Assembly: GCF_029168945.1 (NCBI RefSeq)
Contig: NC_083603.1
Coordinates: 49,052,406-49,116,405 of the forward strand
Source: Cannabis sativa
Taxonomy: Eukaryota; Streptophyta; Magnoliopsida; Rosales; Cannabaceae
Direction: 5' to 3'
Length of the DNA stretch: 64,000 nt
The notes beneath the pieces are model-generated. The model saw only the letters and a program-made list of their open reading frames with translations, made no database searches and was not told where the DNA came from. The translations under genes were made by a program, and so were the position numbers. Position 1 is the first letter of the stretch; every line of letters starts with the position of its first letter. This document shows, piece after piece, positions 35,290 through 47,398 of the stretch.

Positions 35290-36498
35290 GAGTATTTTTT
35301 CTGAGCCAAAAAATTAACTTTTATTAAACCAAATCAGTTACCAAGATAGCTTCCAAACCAACAGGGACGAAACCCCCACGGGAAACACAGCCAGGAATAG
35401 AACTAGAAGAACAAGCTAAAATATTAGCCGCCTGGTTCCCGAACCGTTTAACAAAATTAATTGAAATATGAAACAAAAGAGAGGATTGAATAAAAACAAC
35501 ACAATCTGAAATTAAAAGACCCACCGGAGACAACAAACGCTTCTTTTGTTGCACGGCTTGCACCAGCAGCAACGAGTACGACTCCATAACCACACCAGCA
35601 GGCACAGCCCCCTCAACCCGCCTTTCCTTCACCCAACTGAGTGTCTCCTTCAACGCCATAGCTTCAGCCAAAAACGGGTCGGGTTGACCATAAGTTTTAA
35701 CCGCCAGCGCATCAATAAATAAACCATTATGATCCTGAGCAATTCACCCCAAACCGAGACTATTGTCATCCTTAAAGACAGCAGCATCACAATTAACCTT
35801 AATCTCACCAAAATAAGGTTTAGCCCATTGCTCACACCCGGAAGTATTCGGACCAGAAATTGGCAACACAACTCTACTCTCCAGTTGAGCATTCTTCCAA
35901 GAATCAAGGTAAGTAATTGCAGCATTCACCACCCTCTCTAACGACAAAGTCTTATTATTCCAAACCAAGTCATTACGAGCACCCCAAACTCCCCAAAGAA
36001 GCATAGCAAGCCTCTCAATACAATCCATAGGCTGCACCTTACAAATATTATCAAACCAGCTGTTAAACATAGCAGCTTCACCCCCTCAAATCGTCCCTCC
36101 CAGCCCCCTGTCCAGACAACTCTTAGTAAAAGCGCGGCTGACCATTATATGAAAAATTGTCTCATCCTCCCGATTACACATCGGACACAATCTGCTCACG
36201 TGGACCCTTTTAGACTGCAGAGACACAAGAGTAGGGAGACAATTGGTAAGACCCCGCCAAAGAAAATTCTTCACCTTAGGAGGCAATTTCAAGTTCCAAA
36301 ACATCCTCCAAAAACCCGAATTGTCTTGAGTATTCGACCTACCATTGCTTACTTGTAAGGCGCGATAAGTACTTTTGACAGTCTAATCCCCATGCATCTC
36401 CAACATCCAAAACCAAGCATCCTCAACCGAAGACGGAGACAAAGGAATACAACAGATCAAATAAATATTCCTCTGAACAAATAAATCGTGAAGAACAA
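35290..36498 (-). pseudogene. LINE ORF2 C-terminal part (zf-RVT and RNase H), interrupted
   Basis: Read on the minus strand in one frame from 36498 to about 35324: a segment before the zinc domain (STYRAL), FWNLKLPPKVKNFLWRGL, the zf-RVT motif CPMCNREDETIFH, a linker with LLWGVWGARNDLVW, then the RNase H fold (EIKVNCDAAVF, AEAMALKETLSWV). Three in-frame stops break it (near 36387, at 36083-36085, and near 35743). The RNase H aspartate position reads ESYS where ESDS is usual, so it is dead. Its upstream continuation lies beyond LTR element 2, at 46805-46905 on the same strand. Confidence 0.85.
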
Positions 36499-37182
36499 AT
36501 AATCTATTTTAGTTATTAAATAATTAGTTTTGGCATTTAAATGATTAGAATTGGAAAAATGGCATTTTTGGAGAAATTGAAATAAAATTGAGGAAACTAC
36601 AAAATCCAAGTGAGGCCCATATTCCCTCTATGGCCGAGCACTCCCTTTGTGTTTCCCAATTATTATTTTTATTTTTTAATTGTCATGTAATTGCTAATCA
36701 AAGCCTAGCTATAATAGGAAAGTGGTGGATCACACTAAATAAGGCAGTTAATTGATTACACAGTAATTAAGGAAACTGTTTATTTGGAAAGTTGTGCTCT
36801 CCCTTTTCCCTATATAAAGCAACCTTGTTCTCTTCTCTTGCATGGATGAAAAGCCACGAAATTAAGAGAGAAAAGAGAGAGAAATTTCAAAATCCTTGTG
36901 AGATGAGTAGTGCCCACACACATCAAGTGGTATCGCAATCATAGTATGGAAGACTATGGAAAATCTGCATCAAAGAAGGAGAAAAGAAGATCCAGGTTCA
37001 GATCTTGGTGATGCTCTGCTACAGAAAGGAATCAAGGGCTAGAGATCTGAACGGAAGGAGTCATATTATTCCGCTGCACCCACTGTAAGGTTTTCTAACT
37101 TTATATGTGTTTATTTTCATTGTGGTTGTTAATCCAACATACTTGTTAGTAAATCTAGATCCTGGTAAAATAATTTCCAACA
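36499..37182 (+). repeat. Truncated 5' LTR of element 2
   Basis: Matches 46108-46804 of the 3' LTR apart from small changes, including a 17-bp gap near 37120. The first ~1.2 kb is missing; the homology starts abruptly at AATCTATTTTAG against LINE sequence. It ends CCAACA before the primer site. Confidence 0.85.
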
Positions 37183-40100
37183 ACTGGCACCAGAGTCATG
37201 GTAATGATTTACTTTCATGTAATATGAATTAAAACGATGATTGCATGTTTCTGTGTTGATTTGGATGGTTTCATGTTGGTTTATGTGTTGTTTGATGAAT
37301 GTTGATGTTGTACAGTTTCGTTTTCCATGAAAAATATTTTTTCAATTTTTGAAAATATTTTATTTGGATTCCTTGTGAAAAATTAAGCAATTTTGTTTTT
37401 TACAGAACTCGATTCTGATAAAAATTGAGAAAGATATGAATTTTGAAAAATCGGGATTCAAGGCTGTCAAGGGTGGTGCTCATGCGCACCAGACCCTGGG
37501 ATCAGCCTCCCCATCCGCGCGCGTCCCTCGGTCGATCACCCTGCAGCTGACCGAGTTTTCTCGGTCAGGCACCCTGCAGGCGCCGAGCTTCCTCGGCGTG
37601 AGCACCCCATCCGCGCGCGTGACAGGCTGCTAGCAGCCTCTCCTGGGCTGCAGATGCAGCCTACTGGGCTGCTTTCCCAAATTGCGAATTTTTGGGGTTT
37701 TTTCCCCAAAAATCCAATTTTTTTCATGGGATTGTTTCCCAAAATTCATTTTTCCTATTTTAAATATTTCTAAATTGAAATGTTTCCAATTTTAAATATT
37801 TTCAATTTGGAATTTTTCTAATTTTAAATATTTCTATTTTGGATTGTTTCCAATTTTTAAATATTTCCTATTATGGTCAGATTTAAAAATTTGTTAAGTT
37901 CTTTAATATTTATTTATTATTTAATTATAAGATTAGATATTTTGATATTTAAGATATTTTAAATTAAAAGATAACTTTGTCTTTTTATTTAAAATATTAT
38001 ATTAAAATTATCTTATATGACAAATTAAATAATTAATAAATTTGAAATTAACATAGATATTTTTATAGATATACTTACCATAATGTTTTCAAATTCAAAA
38101 ATTTGTTATTTTGTTAAATATTTAATTATTTATAAATTATAAGTTTAAAAATGATATTTTTTCTATATATATCATTTTTTTCCTTATTAGAAATTTATAA
38201 ATCATATCTTAAATATTTAAATAACATAGATATTTTTGTAGAGATTTGAATATTGCTTAATTTGAGATATTTTGACATATAATTATGGTAATTATTATTT
38301 AACCAAATCTATTTTAAAATTGGTTTATTTTATTAAATTATAATATCTGAAAGTGATATTGGAGATTCTTTCCTTTCAAATCATTGATCTTATTAGATAT
38401 TTAATTTAATTCAAATAAACCTAGATATTTTAAAATTAGTTTCCTTTATTTGGTTAGTTTAAGAATAATAATTTAATTATATTAATATCTTGATTCACAT
38501 CTGTTACATGGACAATGTTTGTTTATTTATATTGTTTATTCAAAACTTTTTTTTAACAAACCTATTATTTATCTGATCTAAATTGCTATGATTAACTTGT
38601 TGACAGATCTTATGATCTGATTTTAATCATAGTCCAATTGACGATAGATCTTATAAATAATTTGTAACAGGTAAATTTTGTATTTCTTTCATCTGTGTAA
38701 ACCTAGTAACATGATAGGGTCCATCCAAATCATTTGACATGTGTGAGCCTATATGTTTGCTTTTGGGCTTAGATACATATAGGGAGCCCATTTAAGTTTT
38801 TACTAAGTAAATGGACTAGGTTGCTAAAATAAATTTTGATATAAGGAAATTTATTTAGGCCCAATTAGATTTGGGCTTATTCAATGAATAACAATTGTTT
38901 ATTTTAAGGTTAAATTCCTCTCTTTTGGACCTTGTGTGAGAGTTGGGGGCCATAGAAGTGGGTACGACATACTGAACCTAGCTCCCCCTCACATGAACTA
39001 CCCCAATTGTGAAGGCCCATTTGCCTTATTTAAATAATTGTATTAGGTTAATTATATTAGTCTAACCTAATTAAAATTGAATTAGCAACATAATTAACTT
39101 TTAAAATATATGAAATTTATTTTTCATTGTAATATTTTAAAGTTAATTTTAGAAAAACACTTAGTTAATGATATATTCTAGACAGTTATTTCTAGTACTA
39201 GTTATTATTTCTAATATTAAATAGGAAAATATCATAGATTGTGAAATTAATTGTTTCCTAATTAATTTTGGTACAATCTAAGTTTAGAATATTTTCCTAG
39301 TATTAAACTAGAATTAATAATTAAGTTTCCTCTTTACTTAATTATTTGTTTCTTGAATTTAATACATTTAATTAAATTGAAAATTTCAATATCTAAGTTG
39401 ATTTTCATCATGATACTTTAATATTGTTATTTTCATGTTATTTAATTAAAGTTGAAAATTATTTTAAGTTTGGAATCTTATTTCAGAATAACTTAAGTTT
39501 GAATAATTTTCAGAATATATTTTATTTTATTTTATTAATCATTTCCCAAAATTTCGAAATTACATTTCTTTAATGTAGAAATTTCGAATTTTATTTGAAA
39601 AATAGATTAAAGTTGAAAATTATTTATTTAATTTTGGACCAACTTAAATCAGTGACTTTTTCATTTGATGGTTAATTAAAATAAATGAACTAAAATATAT
39701 TATAATTAGAAATTGGATTAATTAGTCTATGAAAGTCTAGATAGATGTTATCTGTTTTGCTTGAAGTATTTTTCTAGTGATATTTAATTAAATAGAAAAT
39801 TAATATTTAAGTTGATTTTTTAATCATGATACTTAAATATTTGAAATTTTTCTTAGATATTTAATTAAATAGGAAAATTATATTTTTTGTTGAAAATTAA
39901 TTTTTATTAATTAATTTTGGGCCAACATAAAATTAGAGTAATTTTCCAGGATTTATTTTATTTTATTTTAAAGCATTTTCGAAAATGCAATATATATTTA
40001 TAGAAAATTAAATTTGAGTTGTAAATTAATTCAAATTAATTTTGAAACAACTTAAATTGAATAATTTTCTAAATATTTATGGAAATTATTACTAAGATGG

Positions 40101-41220
40101 AAATAATTCACGTTATTTATCCATCTAAGTATAATTTATAAATATTAAATTAAAATTTATATTTGGAATTTTTCATTCTAAATTGGAAATTTTAATTAAA
40201 TAAATATATATTTAAAATAAATGGATTAAAATAAATATTAGAAGAAAATACAACCCTTCATTAAATAATGAGCTTTATTATTATAAGGATATTCGATCTC
40301 CATTGTTGGTTTTACATAGCTATTGTTTTAGTGAGTAATCCTCCCTAATGGAGGAACGTTCATTAGCAAGTTAGCACCGTTTAATCTCGAAAGATAAGTA
40401 ATCTTGTAAGTTTTTTTATATAGTTTATGATCACCCTAATGGTGGCGACTATATAAGACTTGCAAGAATATGAAACAATGGTGGAAGCTCATAAGATAGA
40501 ATAGCCTTGACTCTCGCCTAAACGGGACAACGCGGATTCACATCTTGATCGAATAAAAGGTTGCTAGAATGTTTGACATTTTAGATGAGCTGACAACTCT
40601 GTTCAATGAATGGTAGCTTTGACTCTCGCCTAAACGGGACACTGATATCAGTTTGTTGAAAACCTTGGAAATTATTTAGGATTGTATGTTTTAGTATTTT
40701 CACTTGTCATTCCTACTTGCTATGTGCTTCATAATTTCTGAATTGTGTATGAATTTGTATTGAACCATGTTATTTTCTGTTATTAAATTGTAGTTTAATT
40801 TCGAATCTTCATTGTTGGTCTAACTTGATTTGTTTTTCTAATGAAATAAATCCCTAATGGATTGTCACCATTAGACTAACATAATAGTGTTAGATCTCGA
40901 AAGATAAATATTGTATATGCAACATCTAGCTGTTCATCAATTGATGACACCTTAGACTAGTGTTTTACAATATGAAACAAGAAGATTGTATAAATAAGAT
41001 TACTTTGACTCTCGCTAATCGGAGCATCGTTGGATTCTTATTTAAAACGAAATTATCCTAATTCCTCTTAGCTTATTCATTTCGAATCAGCTTAATGACA
41101 TATCATTGGATGAATGGTCTATAAATCATATAAAGTCTTATTTTCTCTTAAGAAATTAGATGACGCATATGATTATATTCCCGGAATTCTATCCCTAAAT
41201 GATATAAATCCTCAATCTTA
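37183..41220 (+). other. Non-coding leader of element 2
   Basis: About 4 kb without a credible gene. It contains the GC-rich island at 37470-37690 (GCGCGCG spots and AGGCTGCTAGCAGCCT, a perfect 16-bp palindrome at about 37622-37637), the GGGTCCATCC/GTGTGAGCCTATATG segment shared with element 1 near 38715-38755, and the pre-gag module at 40270-40650 followed by a second, decayed copy at 40845-41045. The ORF at 37436-37633 is only the GC-rich island and has no recognisable product. Confidence 0.7.
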
Positions 41221-42809
41221 GATATCTCCTACTTGTATAGGCAAATCATAGAGTTAGATTAGTAGTGGTGGTCCAAGAAAGAGTTACTAATTATACAGTT
41301 ACACTTTCACAAGTGTTTCATAACCATTTTCTTTCAATGGATTCAAACTGTATGAGTTTAGTATTCTGTGACCAGAATCCACTTGCACTATTCTAAGAAC
41401 TCTTTGATGTAACTAAATTTAAGTCATCAAAAGATACAACCACATATTTTATAAAACTAAGGCATTTGTATCTTGTTCATAGTGGTTTTGACAAGATCAT
41501 TCTCTGCAAAGAGTTAATATGCCTATATCCACTGAAATTAAGTTCATCTCATTCGCAGATGGATGTACATTCAGGGGTGGATATGAGTTTTCGTTGTATT
41601 CTTAAAACGATCACTCTAGATTTTACCTTATGCAAAAGAAATTTGAAATGTTTGAAAAATTTCATGAATTTCTAGCAATGGTAAGTGGTTAAAGATCTTG
41701 CGAACTAATAGGGGTGGAGAAAAAGTTAGTAGATATGCAGTTCAAAGATCATGAATTTGATTTTGAATAATATCCAAACTTACCTCTCCAGAAATTCGAG
41801 TTGCATATTGATGATTAGTTACTAGTCGTTGTCTAAATCCTTCTAAGGAAATAAAATTTCAGAATGATGCAATGGTTGTATACTTAATGTAAATCATTAC
41901 TAGATTCATGGATGACCTAATCGAAATCTTAAGAAAAGCTAGAACTGCTAACCCTGGTTTGCATGTTTGTTAGCTATTCTAAGTGATTAGGGGTGGAGCA
42001 TCCCATAGTCATTAGAGAAGAAAGTGTTTGTTTAAACAAATACTGCTTTTCTAAGAAAATGACTAAGTCTGAAAATAAGGTAGCAAATAAAGGAGATATT
42101 TTTTCTTGATTCCATAAGTGTTCTATCATCTTATTCGTTACAAGATGATCCCACTGCCTCTGTTGTCTTAACACAACTGAAGAGGTCTATACCATTTAGT
42201 TTTCTTTGACATAGTTCACAGTACCTTGTTGTAGTGGGAGAGTTTCTAGGAACTCACCCTTCTCATGACTTGGAAGACACTAGTGATTAAAATCCATTGT
42301 GAGTTTAAACAAGTAATGGATTGTCAAGATAAGAAACTAAGAAGGAAGCCAAGAGAACTATAGTTTGATCCATTCACATGGAGTAACCTAAAGTTTTCTA
42401 TTACAAGGACATGATAGGAAATTTTCGTTCATAAGTCTATTCAATGGACTTAACAAAACTTCCTGTTCCTAGTATTGTAGGTTTGAGTTTATCTAAACCT
42501 ATGGCTTATGGTATACCTGGAAATTACTTACTCTAATGCAAGCAACTTACTTTAGTAAGATGCTAGAGCATTTTCTTTCCAATGACAATCTATAGAAGCT
42601 TCACAACTTCTAAGCATAGATTATATTTATCTAAGGAAAAGTTTCAACTATTCCAGAGAAGATAAAGCCATGAAAGATTTCTTAAATCAACAGTGAGAGG
42701 TCTCAGATATGCTTTAGTATGCCTTAGACCAGACACCTGCTGTTGAGTGGGAGTAATGAGTAGGTATCAGATTAATCCAGGAGAGGAACATTGGAAGACA
42801 ATCAAGTAA
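41221..42809 (+). pseudogene. Decayed copia pol of element 2 (5' portion)
   Basis: Broken frames still show copia landmarks in order: the start of the integrase core RGGYEFS at about 41573-41593, NDHSRF at about 41607-41624, FEMFEKFHEF at about 41643-41672, a TNRGGEK motif at about 41706-41726 (normally SDRGGEY), and near the end YALVCLRPD followed by an in-frame TGA (42744-42746), then SRYQINPGEEHW. It is interrupted by the solo LTR at 42815. The TGA is at the same codon position as in element 1. Confidence 0.65.
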
Positions 42810-42814
42810 ATCTT

Positions 42815-44337
42815 TGTTGACCAAAAGTCATTCACTCATTTATTTTGATGATAAACAAATATTTGATTATTATTTGTTACTAATCTTTTCTTGATCATTT
42901 TGCAAGCAAGTTCACAGAGTATCTATATTTGCTCGGTAAAGTCAAACATAATCAAAGAAGTAGATTCAACAAGTATATAAACTACTTCATACTTCATAAG
43001 AGCAAAAGATTCATCAAGGGATCAACAAGTCAAGACCCTATTCAAAAGAGGTCTTCAAAAAGCTCAAAGTCAAAAGTCAACCCGAAAGTCAAAGTCAAAG
43101 TCAAAGTCAAAGTCAAAAGTCAACTCTCGGGAAAATTCAACATGGGATCAAAAACATGCAAATCAAGATAGGAGGCTCATCTACATCAAGACTACTCAAA
43201 ATAAAATGGTATAAATTTTCTTTAGTCTTGTTAAAGTGATTTGCATAGTACACTAGGATTTATAAGTTCAAAAGTTTGGCTCACTAACTTGTGCGACAAG
43301 TTATTTCACAAAAAATGATATCTAAATTTTCTAAATTGATTTTTAAGATCACATATCATTTAACTAAGAGAACGCAACTGGAATTTTTGAAATCGGATAA
43401 ACGAGTCAAAAGTTATGCACGTTTTAGTTCGAAAAAAATGAACCTTTTGCATCTGGAATTCCGGTTCCCATCCGGAATTCCGGTTGCCAACCGGAATTCC
43501 GGTTGTAACCAATCCGGAATTCCGGATCACGGCTGAAGTGGCCTCGAAAAATGTGCTAACGGCTATAAACGGCTAGTTTTCATTCCTACACTATATAAAC
43601 TCGTTTTTCACTCAAAAATGTAGGTTGGTTGAGCTTCTATTCATCATATAATATCATTCTAAGTGTTCTAAACTAAAGAATTATCATCTTTTCATAAACA
43701 CACCAACCACACACACTTGAGCCAAACTTGTTCTTATCTTCTCTAGTGTGCTTGCAATTCTCTCTAGGATTTTACTTTGTTTTCCATCTTATTAGAGAGA
43801 GTTTGCTTTGTATTTCAAAATTACATATTCATTGTATTGAGAGGTGAGGTTGGCACCGGTAGAAAAACAACTCGGTTGTAGGTGAGGTTGACACCGATTT
43901 TGTAAACAACCCGAGAAAAGTGAGATTGGCACTTCAACAATCCGGCGAGGTTGATAGTCCTTGGAAGAAAACTATTGTGAGAGGTTTGGGAAAAACCTTG
44001 GTGAAAAATTCCCCGGTTGTAAGGGTTAGTCAAGCCCGTTAACTTGGCTCGATATTGGAACTCAAAGCTAGGTCCATAGCTTTGAAGACCAAGGACGTAG
44101 GTGGCATAGTTCTACCGAACCTTGTAAAAATCGAGAGTTTGCATCTTCTAATCCTTAAACTCTTTATTTTACAAGTTTGATTATTTGTCATAATATATTG
44201 CTTGACATATTACTTGCTTTTATTTGATTAAGTGGCTAATTGCTTAATTTTGTGTTAAAAGTTTTGATTTACCGAAATTAGTATAAATTTCCAATTCACC
44301 CCCCCCCCCCCTCTTGGAAACATATCTTGGGCTAACA
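42815..44337 (+). repeat. Solo LTR of an unrelated LTR element
   Basis: 1,523 bp starting TGTTGACC and ending GGCTAACA, flanked by the exact 5-bp duplication ATCTT (42810-42814, 44338-44342). TATA box CTATATAAAC at 43591-43600. The end region has a C10 run before CTCTTGG, a style seen in copia LTRs. It holds a GTCAA array (43068-43126) and four spaced palindromes (43453-43525). No internal retroelement domain is present, so it arose by LTR-LTR recombination. ORFs at 42929-43536 are LTR sequence, not genes. Confidence 0.9.
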
Positions 44338-44342
44338 ATCTT

Positions 44343-44894
44343 AAGATTAAGAAGAGGAACTATATGTTAGTCAATAAGGGTGTTTGTTTAAAACTCTTAG
44401 ACTACACCACATCAGATTTCGAGACTTGCCTGTGTGCTAGAAAGTCAGCTGATGAGATGGTGATTACTTTGGGGGTGGAGTAGCGATTTTGGAGAAGTGT
44501 AAAAACCTATCTGAAATCTCTTGGTCTACCAGAGAGAGACTGAATGTTAAAAGTTGCAGGAAAGATACTTATTCAGTCTAAGGAAAGTTCTATACATTTG
44601 TGGCAGTGTTCCAACTTGCCTTAACTACTAGGGTTACTTCCTGTATAACAAAAGAGTAGTTGCCCAAAAGTATAGAATCCAGTATCCCAAAAGAGTAGAC
44701 ATATAGAGAGGAATTTCACATTATCAAGGATTTTGTGATTAAGGAAGAGTAATGGTGGAGAAGAGGTTGTGTTTAATTCAACCTGTCAGATCCCATTACG
44801 AGGAGTTTACTACTATTACACTTGATTGGTATATCAAGGTGTTAATGATTATTTGAAATGCACTTTTAGTTTTATATTAGTGCAAGTGGGAGTT
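44343..44894 (+). pseudogene. Decayed copia pol of element 2 (3' portion, RNase H)
   Basis: Continues directly from 42809 after removal of the solo LTR: NYMLVNKG near 44358-44383, then ITLGV near 44463-44478, equivalent to the TLGGGAISW region of copia RNase H. It ends in the polypurine tract AAGTGGGAGTT just before the 3' LTR. Confidence 0.6.
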
Positions 44895-46804
44895 TGTTGG
44901 GTTTTATGCCCTAAATAAAACTCATTTCATATAATCAGATTTACTTATTAATAAAGATCAGAAATAACATTTTATGTTGCATGGTTCACATGATTTATTT
45001 CATGATTATATGTGTATATAATGTATGAATTCTTTTTAAGTCCAGAACATATGAGTTGGTTAAAGATTATAGTGTTGTCAGCACAGTGGAATATAATCTT
45101 TATTATATGTTCAAAAGTAGATTCCCTGATTTGTCAGAACACTGGATTTAGACTGACATGGTATAATCAACGATAGGTATTCTTACACCTTGGAAAAGTG
45201 TTATGTCCTTTCCAGGACATTGGCAAAGTTTACTAAGACGGATGCATGGAGTATGCATTGGAATGGACCGATATTGAACTTTGAATTAGATTTTGAAACT
45301 TACCGTAAACATCTATTCAATTCAATATCATAAGTTGATCCTAGATCACATGATCGAAATCCTGATATGGTTAGGCTCAATTTCAAGAGTGTTACTCGTG
45401 TTCTTTGATTTGTTAGTTAAGCCTAGTTTTGTATCAGGGTGATACGTACATTTTGGGAACACGGTAGTGCAATTGAGTGGGAGCGCTAACATAAATATGG
45501 AATCTATAGCTTCTATTTGGCAAATAGAAGTAAAGGATGATTTCCTTCGAGCTTAACCAAACGAAGATAAATGGTGGAGATCTCATTTCACTTAGGTGAA
45601 ATATCATTTATACAGGGTTAAGTGTTTTAAGGATAAAATACATTGTAGGGTGTTACGGTAATTTAATCCTGTACAGTGTAAATCATCTATATAAAGGATC
45701 ATTGATCACATTAGGGTTATAACAATGGATAACTAATGACGTGTCTATATCGTGGAACATATAGAGCGTTTCTATATGACTGAGAGTGCAATTCCAAGTT
45801 CTAAGTGTGGATTCAATGAGGAATTAATAAGTTAGGGAATTTACTTGGTAAATTCGGTTCGACTTATTGGAAGCTCGGTTATATAGACCCATGGTCCCCA
45901 TACTAGTTGAGGCCATACTGCTTGTAAGACTCAGTTAATTGATTTTAATTAATCAATTATAATTCTAAAAGTTAGACTATGTCTACTTTATGAATTCTCA
46001 CAGTTTAAGGATGAAATCGTAAAGAAAAGGGTTTCTAGGTTTAATTATTAATTAAGAGACTTTTTATGTCTAATTAATAATTATTTTAAATGACAATATT
46101 ATTTAATAATCTATTTTAGTTATTAAATAATTAGTTTTGGCATTTAAATGATTAGAATTGAAAAAATGGCATTTTTGGAAAAATTGAAATAAAATTGAGG
46201 AAACTACAAAATCCAAGTGAGGCCCATATTCCCTCTATGGCCGAGCACTCCCTTTGTGTTTCCCAATTATTATTTTTATTTTTTAATTGTCATGTAATTG
46301 CTAATCAAAGCCTAGCTATAATAGGAAAGTGGTGGATCACACTAAATAAGGCAGTTAATTGATTACACAGTAATTAAGGAAACTGTTTATTTGGAAAGTT
46401 GTGCTCTCCCTTTTCCCTATATAAAGCAACCTTGTTCTCTTCTCTTGCATGGATGAAAAGCCACGAAATTAAGAGAGAAAAGAGAGAGAAATTTCGAAAT
46501 CCTTGTGAGATGAGTAGTGCCCACACACATCAAGTGGTATCTCAATCATAGTATGGAAGACTATGGAAAATCTGCATCAAAGAAGGAGAAAAGAAGATCC
46601 AGGTTCAGATCTTGGTGATGCTCTGCTACAGAAAGGAATCAAGGGTTAGAGATCTGAACGGAAGGAGTCATATTATTCCGCTGCACCCACTGTAAGGTTT
46701 CTAACTTTATATGTGTTTATTTTCATTGTTTTAGAATTCATATTAGGTTGTTAATCCAACATACTTGTTAGTAAATCTAGATCCTGGTAAAATAATTTCC
46801 AACA
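44895..46804 (+). repeat. 3' LTR of element 2
   Basis: 1,910 bp, TGTTGGG...CCAACA. TATA box CTATATAAAG near 46417. Clearly alignable to the element 1 LTRs but much more diverged from them than those are from each other. Confidence 0.9.
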
Positions 46805-46905
46805 GGATGTGCCTTACAAGGAAGTCATGGTTGATTGAGAACCGGTATAGAAAAACCGGCTCCAACATGCCATCTCGCACCCATCTTAACCACAGATGAT
46901 GAGTG
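46805..46905 (-). pseudogene. LINE ORF2 fragment, upstream half of the split LINE
   Basis: The minus strand reads GARWHVGAGFSIPVLNQP, then a stop and LPCKAHP. This is the 'RWxVGNGxSI...W.P' segment that precedes the zf-RVT domain in plant LINE ORF2. The continuation is at 36498 downwards, but about 30-40 residues expected between them are missing. The right limit of LINE homology is uncertain. Confidence 0.65.
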
Positions 46906-47390
46906 TGATATGCTTAAATTACACACTATTTATATGCAATGATGTATAATAAATCTAAATCACACAATTAAAAGTGATATAATATCTATGAATAAAAATC
47001 TATAGTAAAAATTAAATATATATCATTGTGTGAAGAAAAAGAATGTGTATAATGTATTCTATTTCGTTTGCTTTAATTTATCTAATATTATTTAGTAGGC
47101 TAAGTGAGACATGTCATGTCTAAAAATAAATCATACAACATAAAATAATCTAAGGATTTAAATAATAGCTTCACACTTGTATGAATTGTATTATTAAATT
47201 ATGAGATTTAGCTAGTCTAAGGGGTTGAGGAATGAAGGAAAACCAATCTCGAAATCAAAATGACCCTTTGCATGGGAGCTTTGGGGAGAGGGAGGTGATG
47301 CTGGAGGTGTGATGGGCACAAGGGCATAGACTTTTCTAAGGAATGCACTCTCTTTTGGATTAAAATTCTATTATGGGCACATATGTATAA
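46906..47390. other. Spacer, no gene seen
   Basis: AT-rich with a purine-rich patch at 47290-47320. No recognisable domain or RNA. Confidence 0.5.
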
Positions 47391-47398
47391 TGTATATG

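Larger units (their letters stand above)
36499..46804 (+). mobile_element. LTR retrotransposon of the element 1 family (element 2), truncated and nested
   Basis: Partial 5' LTR (36499-37182, only the last ~680 bp), primer site TGGCACCAGAGTC, leader, decayed pol, polypurine tract, complete 3' LTR (44895-46804). The leader shares modules with element 1, but no gag is recognisable: a degenerate extra copy of the leader module stands where gag would begin. It lies within a minus-strand LINE, whose halves are at 35290-36498 and 46805-46905. No target duplication remains because the left end is deleted. A separate solo LTR sits inside it (42815-44337). Confidence 0.85.

Noticed and set aside
37436..37742. 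Overlapping 65- and 68-codon ORFs on both strands
   Set aside because: Both derive from the GC-rich leader island of element 2, where stop codons are rare by composition; no domain is recognisable.
43453..43525. CRISPR-like array (repeats of 12 bp with ~7-11 bp spacers)
   Set aside because: Repeats and spacers are far too short, the genome is plant nuclear, and the array sits in an LTR with TSDs.
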